A stretch of DNA of 64,000 bases from Zygnema cylindricum (lineage: Eukaryota > Streptophyta > Zygnematophyceae > Zygnematales > Zygnemataceae): positions 124,853 to 188,852 of the forward strand of contig JBBHKE010001887.1 of NCBI GenBank assembly GCA_037447655.1, read 5' to 3'. The notes below the pieces were generated by a model. The model saw only the letters and a program-made list of their open reading frames with translations. It was not told the DNA's origin and made no database searches. Of this stretch, positions 36,301-47,299 are shown piece after piece. The stretch's first letter is position 1. Each line of letters begins with the position of its first letter. A program made the translations under genes and the position numbers.

Positions 36301-36869
36301 CTGTCGGTGGACCAGATGTGAAGGTACTTAGTATGTTTTTGGCCTAAATCGTGGGCCAGACTGGGAGCCTTCGCGATTTCTGGTTCTTTGCAATGGCGAT
36401 TATGCTATCTATAGTATTTATCGGCGATTAAAAAGAGTTGACCCGGTTAGAGTTAATTATGGCTTCGAATAAATCTGCTACTGTTGGTGATGATTTTTAT
36501 TCACCACAAAGGGTATGCTTATGATTGTTTAGTTTGGCGGTCTATGAGCATAACAATGGGTCAGATTTTGTTGGTTGAACAATCTTTTGGGAGACACTAA
36601 TTGGTGTGGGTTATTTGTGCATTTTATTTGGTTTGTGAGTCCATCATGTTTTCTTCGCAACAAAACAATGTGTCGATATATGCTTAGTTTGATGGTAACA
36701 ATGTAAAAAAAAAATTTCTACAATTGCAACCTTTGTCGCATTGGAACGCATTGAAAAATGGTAGTTTGAATCTTAACTAAAACACAAAGTTTCATCTCCA
36801 AATTTCGGTAACATTGGCACACGACTTGTTGTGCAGAATGGGACTAAGGGCTATACCCGTTTATAAAGA
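33375..36869. other. Intergenic, no recognisable gene
   Basis: About 3.5 kb of AT-rich DNA. I looked for kinase motifs continuing the LRR gene and for retroelement domains and found none. Short open frames (for example 34587-34850, 35312-35518) are unrecognised. Confidence 0.4.
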
Positions 36870-37620
36870 AAGATGTACAGAATGAGAATGAGCGCTCTAC
36901 GGAGTGAAAATAAGTGATATATGCAACGAGAGTGAGCGTTGTACTGAATGAGAATGAGAAATGTACACAACGACAAAAAATGATTAACGTCATAAGAATG
37001 ACCATAATGAGAATGAGCTTTATATTAAATGAGAATGATCAATGTAGGCAATGATAAAAATTTGTGTATAACATAAGAATGTGCAATGTTCGGAATGAGG
37101 TTGAGCGTTGAACGAAAAAAAGATGATCGTTTTATTATAGAAAATGAGCTATATACGATATGCGACTGGAATGAGAATGAGCGCTGCCCAGAATGAGAAA
37201 GTGTGCTTTCTCTATGAGATTAGGGGCTATACAAAACTAGAATGAGCATTGTTCAGTGAAAATGAGCAATGTACTCAATAAGAATGAGAGCAGTATAAAA
37301 TGAGAAAGAGCTCTAGTGGGAATGAAAATGAACGTTGTACTTCATGCGAATGAGAGTTGCACAAAATGTGAATGAGCAACGAGTAAAACGTGAATGAGAG
37401 TTGTACGAAATAAATATTGGAGGTTAAAAAAATGAGAATAAAGGACGATAGGATGCGAACGAGTTCTGTAAAGACACAAAAACAAGTCATGTTGCAATGA
37501 GATTTGAGAGTAATGTTGTACGCAAGGAGGTTCAACCCTGTGTGGAACGACAATAAGCATTTTACGGAATGAGAATAAAGGTTCTATGGCATGAGTATGA
37601 CCGCTACAAGGAATGGAAAC
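36870..37620. repeat. Degenerate ~21-24-bp satellite, GAATGAGAATGAGCRNTGTAC type
   Basis: Words gaatgagaatgagc, gagcgttgtac and gagcaatgtac recur for about 750 bp with heavy divergence. Minus-strand frames through it are spurious. Confidence 0.7.
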
Positions 37621-38078
37621 GTCCGCTATACAACTTAATGATTTTAAAGATTCAATTTTTTTTATTCACTTTTTGGTGGGCTGGAGTATTTATGGTTTGT
37701 ACGCACTCTAGGAATAGTGTAAACAATCAAATAAAAGGCTCGTTTGGATACTCAGATTTGGGCAAGTGAATAGTAATCCAAACGAACGGAAAAAATTCAA
37801 AAAGACAGAAAATATTACCAAATAAGCGCGAACAAAGATGTTGATTAAAAGTATGAAAACTGTCGCTAGGATACACGATGGTTTGCTTTAGCAAAGCGGT
37901 TGTGAACTATTTAAAAATACATGCTAACACTTTGGAAGCATGGTTCAAAAACATGTTTTTGGTACAATTAACAGTGTTTTGCATCAAAGGCCTCTTAACA
38001 TTATTTCATATGTACCTAACTTTGTGTACCCAATAATCGATACATCGGCCTAAGAAATCACAAAGCTCAATATCTTGA

Positions 38079-38984
38079 TGTTTTGACGACATATAGGCTC
38101 AATATGTCTCATGAAAAGAGGTAATTAATAGTTCACTCCACTATTTTAATTATGCTTTGAAGAGAGAGAGTGAGGATCAAAGGCCACCATGGCTGCCGCT
38201 TTATTTAGAAGGTGGCAGATTTTGATGTAGATGATGTTTTACCAAAATGATGCCTAGATCCAGATTTGAATCTAGGTCTATGATCAAAAAGTAGTCGTAA
38301 GCCTTATTCAATGAGACATTTACGATACGTTACACGTGATGGGTTTCAATAATACATAAATAATGACGCTACGGCTAATCAACACCAAACTAACGACGAG
38401 GAACAATTCATGCACGTACGCAAATCTGAACCGTGTAAAATATGTTTTGATTGGACGGCCATCATTGCAGCCGCCATCGAAGTGAGATTTTGGCGGCATT
38501 TGGAGATAGCGTCACGCGATACCACGTGGCACCACATTATTGGATATCGGAGAAGATAGGAGCAGAAACCATGGCTCCCAATTTGACAAACATCTTCTTG
38601 TAGGCCTTGTCGTACAATGTCCGTACAATAAGTACATGGCCCATTGTACCTTCTTGTACTTTATAGTGTTCCTATTGGAATAGGGTTTAGTTGTAGGTAG
38701 TCGTGAGTAGCCAGACCAAGACTTAGTGAAATTTAGGTACCTCTCTCTAAGAGAACTTCTAACTATAAAAGTCATATTTGAACAGTCATAACTTATTGCT
38801 CAGGGGAGCAAATTGAGTGATTCTTTTTGCGTTTGACTCAGGGAGTCTTGTCCTCACAGAGGTGAGGGTGGTCAGAATATTTGCGTGCCTGGGCGGTACT
38901 TATTCAGTGTGAAAGTAGTAGGGTAAAATATTATCTTAGAGGCTTTCCATAGGTTGCTCATTCTCTAGGTCAATGGAGACCACA
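38079..38984 (+). mobile_element. 5' LTR of copia element 1
   Basis: The right end is firm: ATGGAGACCACA at 38973-38984 equals the LTR end of elements A and B, followed 8 nt later by the primer-binding site. The body matches the same LTR family (ccatggctgcc, cctctctctaagagaac, actataaaagtca, gtgattctttttgc, actcaggga). The left end at tgttttgacg is my best estimate from the distance to the ccatggctg landmark. A TATA-like ataaaag lies at 38765. Confidence 0.6.
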
Positions 38985-40798
38985 AAATTGTATGTTATGG
39001 CCCCACCCTCTAGGGTACCCATATTTGATGGATTAGACTTTCTTTATTGGGAAATGATGATGGAGGGAGAACTATTTGAGAAGCACCTATGGGGCATAAA
39101 GTTCAGACAAGTTCGAAACCCACCTCCACCTTCGTTTAGAGGAACGCGTTTTTCACGCACCCCCGCCACTACAACATCTAGAATGGCTGCCACCATCACC
39201 AAGGATGAAGATGAGGAAGGAGAGGAGATTGTTATCAAAGGAGAAAATTAGTTGCAATTCAAGTGACACCATTGCCGAAGTTGATACCGGCAGCAACACC
39301 ACCAACGGTTCAGACCGATAGATCTGAGTCAGAAAAGTTGAACTACAAAGACAAGGTTGTTAAGCTTTAATTCTTAAAAGTGTAGCGAAGGGCATTGCCA
39401 TTCCCCTTATGCATGTCAAATCTTCATATCAAATTTGGATATCACTAGTTAACAAATATAAGAGTGGATGATCGCAGCAGCAACAATTGGCGACAAATAG
39501 GATTACAGCCTATACTTATAAGGGAGGAATCATGAATAACTATTAAAATGATTTAGGAGCATTATTTAGAAAGCTAGAGAGTGTAGGTAACTCGTGGTCT
39601 GAGAGACAAAGAGTGAACACATTGATGATGAAACTACCTGAAGAGTATGAGAATATCATTAACCGATTGTAGGCCATAGGAGATAGCAATTGGAATTGGG
39701 ATGACACAGTGGGAATGATTTTAATGAAAGAAAGCACCATAGAGCTTAGGAGAGGGAGTTTTAGTGTTCAAGCATTGTGAGCAAGAGCTGATTGGAAGAA
39801 GCGTGATGAGGAGAGAAGGAAAGATCCCTATCCAAACTTTGGAGGAAGAGGACAAAGAGGTGGCAGATTTGAGCGGCAAGGGAGAGGAACTTCTTGAGGA
39901 GGATTATGTCACTTTTGCAAGAAACCAGGACACTATATAGCAGATTGTGTCAAACTTGCAGATTTTGATTAAAAGATGTACTAGGAATATCAAAGGATGG
40001 AGGAAAGAAAAAGTCTTTCTTGACTCAAGTTCATAATGAGAATGACGACAAAAGAACCAAACCCGAAAAGGTGCTTGAGGAGCTTCATCTTTATCCGAAA
40101 AACAGTGAGAAGCATGTCGACATTCCATAGAGACAAAAGTGTGCTTTCGGAGGTAAGAGGAACCCAACCGAGGATGGGTGGATCATAGACTCAAGGGTCA
40201 CAATGCATATGTGCAAAGATAAGAGGTGGTTCACTAAACTGAGAAAGATCGCAATAGTTGAGATAGAGTACAAAGATGGTAGAGTAGAAACCACAAATCT
40301 TGTTGGAACTATTGACTTAAAGGTTCTAGTTGATGGAAAAGCCTCAATTCTAACACTCTCATATGTTCTTTACATTCCACAGCTCAGCAAAAACCTAGCC
40401 TCAATAGCTGTCCTAGATGATAAAGAGTTTGAAACAGGAACTAGGAAAAGAATCTTCGCAGTAAACTTTGATAATCAGGTCTATTTCATAGCTGAGAAGG
40501 CCAGTGAAAGAATGTTCAAAATTGAACTTTGCAATGAAAAGAGTGTTCTCTACTCGTGTACAAGTGATATAATGTTTTGGCGCAAAAGGTTGGGGCATGT
40601 ATATCTAGATAGATTAAAGAAAATGAAGAAAAAGGGAATAGTGGAGGGTATTACTTTTTAGGATGATGAGACCTTTGATGATTGTAGTAGATGTGCCGAA
40701 GGGAAGATTCATAGACTTTCGTTACCAATGGCAACCACATTTAGAAGAGAGAAAGTATTGGATCTAATTCACACTGATGTTTGGGGACCTGCTAGGTC
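38973..40798 (+). pseudogene. Element 1 gag, protease and start of integrase (broken)
   Basis: Gag starts at an ATG inside the LTR end; its N-terminus shows the copia gag motif FDGLDFLYWEMMM (about residues 18-30). Stops and frameshifts follow (ORF 38973-39251, then broken). A CCHC knuckle (CHFCKKPGHYIADC) is at about 39910-39951, the protease site region WIIDSRVTMHM at about 40183-40212, and the frame 40203-40661 carries the rest of protease and the GAG-pre-integrase block (FWRKRLGHVYLDRLKKMKKK). The integrase start VLDLIHTDVWGPAR ends at 40798, where element 2 is inserted. Closest relatives in the window are A and B. Confidence 0.85.
38993..39007 (+). other. Primer-binding site of element 1, half-tRNA type
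   Basis: TGTTATGGCCCCACC matches 13 of 15 bases of the complement of the plant initiator tRNA-Met anticodon arm (GGTTATGGGCCCACC). It starts 8 nt after the LTR, the same spacing as in A and B. Confidence 0.65.
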
Positions 40799-41461
40799 TG
40801 TTTTGGGATATTGTCGTTTCGCAGTATTATCGCGAAACATCATACCAACATTTATTTGTTGACGTGAAAGTATCACGTCATCGTACAAAATGTGCGATGA
40901 CGTTTTGCGGTACTATTTGAAGCGTCCGCGAATGAAACATACTATTTCGTTTTGCATGACTTTTGTTTGTGTGCGCAGATGTCACATATTGCGTGCAGGT
41001 GTTTTCGTGTGACGACACATGTTTAAGTCAACGTTTCCAGATATTCGTTTCGAAGGAACAAATCGCGTGCCACTTTCTTTGTGGAAACGTCTTTGGAGTG
41101 TGCACAGTCAGCTAGGGACAGACTTCGTCGCTACGCTAAGTTTCGCTTGTCTTACCTTGTTGTCTCTTAGCGCATAGTAGCGAGTATATAGGCAGCATTA
41201 TATATGTGTAGAGTATATTCTAATATATTGAATCTCATTAATCAATCTATCTTAGATGATTAATATTGGAGTAGAGATAACTTAACAAGAGAGAGAAGAG
41301 AGAGAAGAGTGAAGAGAGATGATGTAAAGAGGCTTCGGCCAAGAACACTTATTAATCTTTTTGGCTGAATATTCCTTTTGTCTTTTATGAGCTTCCACTG
41401 TGTAAATGATTTATGTTTTGTGAATTATTTTGAGTGAATGTCTTTTGCTTAAGATCCTACA
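40799..41461 (+). mobile_element. 5' LTR of copia element 2 (nested in element 1)
   Basis: 663 bp from TGTTTTGGGATATTG to ATCCTACA. It cuts the integrase frame of element 1 after codons for GPAR, so the presumed target duplication is aggtc (40794-40798); its partner has been lost with the 3' end. Contains AT-rich TATA-like text (gtatataggcagc, near 41185) and a short gagagagaagag repeat near 41290. A tRNA-iMet PBS follows directly. Confidence 0.8.
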
Positions 41462-41463
41462 AT

Positions 41464-41475
41464 TGGTATCGGAGC
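41464..41475 (+). other. Primer-binding site of element 2, classical tRNA-iMet 3' end
   Basis: TGGTATCGGAGC matches 11 of 12 bases of the usual plant copia PBS (TGGTATCAGAGC, complement of the initiator tRNA-Met 3' end), two bases after the LTR. Confidence 0.85.
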
Positions 41476-41503
41476 TAGTGCTTCGGAGTTAGAGAGGGAG
41501 CGC

Positions 41504-43252
41504 ATGGGGAGGAAAAAAAATACAAATACTCCTTCCCCCATGTCGACTTCGGAGAGAGCAAGAGAGTTCAGTTTTTCGGGTTCTCAATTTGAGGAGACTC
41601 GAAATACGGAGAGAAAATTTGGGGAAATGTTTGATACAGTTATGAGATATGTAGATTCATGTTTTCAAACTCAACCGAGTGAGAGCAATGTAGACACTTC
41701 TTTTCCGGCTACCGATCCATTCAATGGAGGAGCTAATGAGAGTGAGAGAAAAGAGAGGAATAGGAAGGGAAAGTCGAAGATAGAAGAAGAAGAGTCCGAG
41801 TTTGACGAAGGATTGGAAAACGAAGAAAATTATAATATGTTGGGGAAATCCGTGGTCTTTAATGTCTCCAATTATACCGTTTGGAAGAAGTTTATTTCAG
41901 GCCAACTTATTCTCAAGAAGCTTTGGAGGATTGTCAATGGAGAAGAGAAAATGCCACTCGAGAGTAAGGCACGTGCTCAATGGGGGTTGAAGGATATTGC
42001 GGCAACGACCAGTTTGATGAAGAATTGCACTTCTTCCGTGCTTTATCATTTCCTCGCTCACGGCACATCCCATGAATGTTGGCAAGCACTTGAGGAGCAA
42101 TATGAGAAAGGCGTTGAGAACAAGGGTCAATATGTTTATTCGGACTTTATGAATTTTAAAGTCAAGTCAAATGAAGTGATGGATGATGCCGTGAAGCACT
42201 TCAATATTATACTCGAGCAATTACTTACCAATGGTTGAGTTATCTTAGATGCAGATAAATTAAGCGTTTCTCTTAACACTTTACCGGACAAGCTTTCGCA
42301 TCTTAAAGCTATTTTACGAGCAAAGGCGGATAACACCTTTGGATTTACCGTCAATTTTATCAAAATGTTGGAGGGAACTTTATTGGCTTCTTCACGTGGA
42401 GGAGGACGAGTTTTTAACTCTACTACTCCCGAAACCCTGGATCTTAACTATGCCGATGGTAGAGGAGGTGGTAGAGGAGGCGGCCCGAGAGGTGGTGGTG
42501 GCGGCCGAGGCAACAAGAGGGAGCAAGATCATCCACCGAAGGTCCCTTCAGATCTTTCGAATGTGACATGCTACCAATGTAACCGGCTTGGATATTTGTC
42601 TTCATCTTGTTCAGATAAGGACAAGCAATGTCATTTTTGCGGTAAGTGGGGGCATATGAGTCCTGAATGTTATGCGAAGATTGGAGATTCCGGAGGTGGA
42701 AGAGGAGGTAGAGGAGGTGATAGAGGCGGCCGAGGTGCCGGCTGAGGAAGAGACCTTGGTGGTGGTCGTGGTTTTGGAAATGCAAATTGCTTTGACTATG
42801 GTAATAAAACCGGTGATGTTTTTCCGGTTCTTAACCTTACATTTGATTCGGTGAGTAGTGAAGGAAATTTGGAGAAAGAGTCGATCATTGATACAGCGGC
42901 ATCCCACCATGTTTGCACGGGTACCACCTTGTTTGATGACATGAGGGAACTTACGGTTCCAAAGTTTATTACGGTTGCAAGTGGCCATGTCTTTTCGGTT
43001 GGAACGGTTGGCACGGTTTGGCTTGATCTCCTTTCATGGGATATTTATGGGAAAGAGAAATCGACGGAGTATCGTCTTCAAAATACTCTTTACATTTCGG
43101 ACAGTTGGGTTAGTTTGTTAAGTGTTCCTCAAGTCCAAAAGAGTGGTGGAAGCTTACTTGCGAGAGATGATCAATCTATTGAGATTTGGAATGAGAAGTG
43201 GAATGTAATTGGAGAAGGAGTTGTAACGGATGCGAATCATAGTCGGCACTAA
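41504..43252 (+). pseudogene. Element 2 gag and protease (broken by stops)
   Basis: One frame with TGA at 42236 and TGA at 42743, stopping at TAA 43250. Gag shows the SNYTVWKKFISGQLI block, a Gly/Arg-rich linker (RGGGRGGGPRGG) and two zinc knuckles (CYQCNRLGYLSSSC and CHFCGKWGHMSPEC). The protease has SIIDTAASHHVC, i.e. D-T-A at the catalytic site. The double knuckle and the Gly/Arg linker separate it from the element 1/A/B family, which shows one knuckle. Confidence 0.85.
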
Positions 43253-43309
43253 TGGAGGTGGCCGAAATCTAAAGTTCCCATCGAGGGAATTTCACATCAA
43301 ATTTCGGAG

Positions 43310-44340
43310 TTGAATGGTGATCTTACCTTATGGCATCATCGGATGTGTCACACATCCAAGGTAAGTTTGAAGAAGATGATTCGTCATTCTTCGGTGAGGG
43401 GTTTTGACCTCACATCCGGTGAGAAGGTGAACGGATGCGGAGGATGTAGCAAAGGAGTCAAATTCGGAAATCCCATCCGAATAAAGACATCAAGCATCAA
43501 GCTCAAAGTCCTTTGGAGGTTGTCCACATTGATCTTTGTGGACATATTAGACCCGAGACAATTGGAGGTAATCAATATACTTTAGTGATTGTTGATGACT
43601 TCTCTCGGAAGTCATGGGTGTACTTATTGAAAAAGAAGTCAGATGCATTTGAAAAATTTAAAGAATGGCACGTAATGGGCGAGAGGCAAATTGATAAGAA
43701 GCTTAAGTCCATTCGTTCGGACAATGGAGGGGATTTTTTTTGTTTTTGAGGGGTATTTTAAAAAGTGGGGGATAAGGCATCAATTCACGGCACCTTATTT
43801 TCTGGAGTGAAATGGAGTGGCTGAGAGGAAGAATCGTACCTTACAAGAAATGGTCAGTGCAATGGTTCATAGCTCCGGACGAGTGATGTTTTTGTATGGA
43901 GATGCGATTCTTACGGCTAATTACATTTGTAACCGAAGACTCACTTCGGTATCCGGAAGTAAAACACCGGAGGAATTGTGGAGTGGTAGAAAGCCCACGG
44001 TTCATCATTTGAGAATTTAGGGATGTCATGCGACGGTTTATGTCGAATCAATTAAGAGGAAAGGGAAATTTGCTCCAAGGTGTTGGCCGGGAATTTTTGT
44101 TGGTTATAGTTCAAAGGGGAATTTATACTGAGTATATGATCCGGCTCGTCACACTGTGGAGGAATCTCGGAATGTGGATTTTCATAAGGATCTCAAATCC
44201 GCTAGGAATTCTGTTGAAAAATTTTAAAAAAAGTTGGATTTTTATAAGGGGAGTGAAATTGAGAGTTTTCCGAACATTGGGGATTCAAAATCCGATGAGG
44301 AACCGAATGTAAAAACTCAAAATAATAAATTGGGGAAATC
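43310..44340 (+). pseudogene. Element 2 integrase (frameshifts, stops)
   Basis: The GAG-pre-integrase block LTLWHHRMCHTSKVSLKKMI is followed by a frameshift near 43495. The core then continues as HIDLCGHI, YTLVIVDDFSRKSWVYLL and IRSDNGGDFF, i.e. the first two acidic residues of the DDE triad. NGVAERKNRTLQEM follows after another shift, with a stop where the family has Q. The C-terminal part (GKFAPRCWPGIFVGYSSKGN) is readable to about 44220. Confidence 0.85.
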
Positions 44341-44649
44341 GGTTGAAATATAATTTGAAAGAAAGAGTAACGGATCTTTGGATTCCCGAGTGCCTTCGAA
44401 CATTCGGAAATCTAAATCTCTAGATCGAGTTCTAAATCGAGTGAGAAGGAAATTGAAATTGAATCCGAGGAAGAGAAAGAGGAAAAGGAGGAAGAGCAAG
44501 TTATTAGGAGAAGCTCTTGGAGTACAAAGGGAAAAAAACTGAAGAAACTTACTTACGATCGAAAAGGGGAAAATGCATCGAATTCGCATTATTTTCTTTC
44601 CGATGCTAAGGAGACGGAGTTTATTTTGTAGCAATCACTTACCGAAAAA

Positions 44650-45418
44650 ATGACCGGCGACCCTCAATCTTATGTCAAGGCAGAGAGGTCGGTTGATTGG
44701 GAGAGTAAGTGGAAACCGGCGTGGGAAAAAGAATTTCAATCGGTAGTTGATAATCAAAATTTTGAGGAAGTGAAATTACTAAAGGGAAAAAGGCGATTGA
44801 TGCAAAGTGGGTCTTTAAGACCAAAGCCAGAGCTTTGGGTGAAAATATTAAGTATAAGGCGAGGCTTGTTTGTAAGGGCTTCCAACAACGTGAGAGAATT
44901 GATTTTAAGGAGACTTATGCTCACGTGGTGAATTTCGACTAACTACGAATTATTATTGCACTTGCAGCAATGGGGAAGAAGCACGTCCATCAAATTGACG
45001 TGGAAACAGTGTTTTTAAATGGTGAGTTCGAGCAAGAGATATATATGAATGTATCAGAAGGGGTGTATTCTTTGCACGAAGGAAATGTATGACGTTTGCG
45101 AAAGTCCTTATATGGTTTGAAACAGGAGCGGCGCACGTGGTATTTGAGACTTCATCAAGTACTATTGAAATTCGGATTTGTACAAACTACGTCCGATTCT
45201 AGAGTTTACGTGAAAGGTGAAGGAGTTGACCAAATCATCTTTTCTGTTTATGTGGATGATTTTTTGATGGCATGAGACAAGATGGAGCACATTAATGTGT
45301 TGAAACGTTATCTTGGATTACATTTCAAAGTATTCGATCTTGAAGAGGTACGTTATATTTTGGGAATTGAAGTGATACGCAACAAGTAGGGGAATAGTAA
45401 ATTGAGTTAAATAGTGTT
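44650..45418 (+). pseudogene. Element 2 reverse transcriptase (3'-truncated)
   Basis: Readable in pieces: WKPAWEKEFQSVVDNQNFEE, KARLVCKGFQQRERIDFKET, HQIDVETVFLNGEFEQEIYM, KSLYGLKQERRTWYLRLHQ, the active site SVYVDDFLMA (followed by a stop), and VRYILGIEVIRNK. The match stops near 45418. RNase H, polypurine tract and 3' LTR are absent, so a deletion begins here. Confidence 0.85.
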
Positions 45419-45475
45419 GATGAATGAAGTGAAGTCCACCGATCCTTTCAAATATAATAAGGAAGTCAAATTAAG

Positions 45476-46337
45476 ATTTGAACCGGATTGATTTTCTGAC
45501 TTTGACTTGGAAATATATAGAAAGAAGTTGAGAAAAGGAAAAATCTGCAGATATACCAAAAGAGAAGGAGGAGAGGACGACATCCGAGGTAACGTCAAAA
45601 TAAGAAGTGGAAACTGACGAGGAACTTGATGAGACACCGGAATTGGAAGAGAGGGGAGCTGAAAATCTTCATAAACGAAACCGATTGATGCGTTCCATAC
45701 CGACGTCAAATTTTGAAGGGGGGAGAAGAAGTAGTAAACAACTTCAAGAAAGACAAGTAAATAACCAACTCACAAAGATGTCTCACCCCGATGAACCTCA
45801 GACATACTTAGAGGCCATAAGCACCCCGGAAAGTAGCCGATCAATCACTACTATAACTGAAGAAATGGCCTCAATTATGGAAGCTAATACATAAGAGTTA
45901 ATAGACTGTCCAAAGGATCAAAAATTGATCGGATGTAAGTGGGTTTTTAAACTTTAATTAAACCTAGATAATACCATTATTATGGTACAAAGCTAGGTTA
46001 GTTGCATAAAGGTATACTCAGAAAGAGAGGATAGACTACGAAGAAACCTTTGCACATGTATTTAGACTTTCTTCTCTTAGAATCCTCTTAAGTTTAGCCG
46101 CAGCAGAAGATATAGTAATACACCAGATGGATATTAAAACGACCTTTTGGCACGGAGAGTTGAAAGAAGAAATTAACATGAGGCAACTGGAAGGACTCGT
46201 AGAAAGTGGGGAAGAAAGCAACGTATGCAAACTAATAAAATCACTCTATGGGCTTAAATAAGCCCTGCGACATTGAAATATAAAGCTAGACGAATTTTGA
46301 CCGGTTTTGGGTATATCAGAATTAGTTCATTTAATTC
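45476..46337 (+). pseudogene. Element 1 resumed: integrase-RT linker and RT start
   Basis: The charged linker (frame 45607-45894, with FEGGRRSSKQLQERQVNNQL) and the RT start (TEEMASIMEANT, stop, LIGCKWVFKL) align with 49856-49251 of element A on the other strand. This is therefore element 1, not element 2. About 0.8 kb of integrase present in A is missing between 40798 and here. RT continues as MRQLEGLVESGEES and LIKSLYGLK to about 46337, where element A's LTR begins. Confidence 0.8.
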
Positions 46338-47299
46338 TGTGACCTCCATTGGTACATAGAATGTCGATTGGTACACACAATGTCCAACTTATGTGTAGCC
46401 TCTAGGATTGTATTTGGACTTTTGAATTTGGCATAGAATAGGTCCAATCCTAGAACACAAAATCTCTGACCGACTACACTATTGTGAAGCGTGGACTCTT
46501 TTGAGTCTGCAGCAAAAAAAATCACTAAAATTGCACTCTTGAGCATTAAGTTATGGCTGACAAAAGTTGGCCTATAAATACAAGTGCTATCTGGGAGAAA
46601 GGCTGAAACCCAAAAAAATATTCTAAGTCCTAAACTACCTCTCTAACCTTACTAGTAGTGTATCTATCCAATCAAAAGATTGTAAGGTAGAAGAAGGTAC
46701 TGGTACCGCTATACTTCTTGTACCGCCATAGTACAGCATGGCCGATCCGTTGACGCGTGTCAATTTTTGATCCGAAGTTGCTCCCACTGCGATACCCGCT
46801 GTCCAATCATCCCTCGCCACGTGTCACTTGCCGTCATATTCTAAGCAAACCGCCAAAAAACCACTATGGAATTTTGGCTCCTCCTTGAGCCGTCGATCAC
46901 GAACGACTTTCAATTTCGTCCATCGAAATTCGATGTTGTTTTGTGCGGTACTTTATTTCGTGTGGTCCCGCACGTTTTATGTTCACTTCGTCCCGTAATA
47001 TGTTAAATGAGGTATGCCGACGCGTTACATTATAAATATGTATGAAACCCAGTATGTATATCGTTTCATAAAGACCTACTTGATAAGGTTGGCGGCTAAG
47101 CCGTACGGTAGTCTATCTGGAGGTCACCGGATCAAATCCCACTAAAGACGTCTAGCTTTTGCATTAAACTAAAACTTATGCTCTGTCTCCTTGCCTGCAT
47201 GGGACAGCCATGGCTGCCTGCAAGTCCTCAGTGACTACGACAAGTATGAGGGCTTCTAGAAAACCAAAAAAGCAAGACTATAAAATACCTTTTTTAACA
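46338..47299 (-). mobile_element. 3' LTR of copia element A
   Basis: 962 bp, TG...CA. On the minus strand it runs from TGTTAAAAAAGG, next to the polypurine tract, to ATGGAGGTCACA. It cuts into the RT of element 1. A TATA-like tataaata lies at about 46574. In the stretch 46540-46700 it is closer to the B LTR (63220-63380) than to A's own 5' LTR. Confidence 0.8.

Noticed and set aside
33941-36320. Possible kinase or transmembrane exons continuing the LRR gene
   Set aside because: No glycine loop, HRD or DFG motif and no hydrophobic segment with splice sites in phase were found.
36870-37620. Possible CRISPR-like array (regular short repeats)
   Set aside because: Eukaryotic context, no distinct spacers, repeats grade into each other: a degenerate satellite.
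47100-47160. tRNA-like text (ggaggtcaccggatcaaatccc) within A's 3' LTR, similar text near 53190
   Set aside because: A B-box-like match only; no cloverleaf with acceptor and anticodon stems could be formed by eye.
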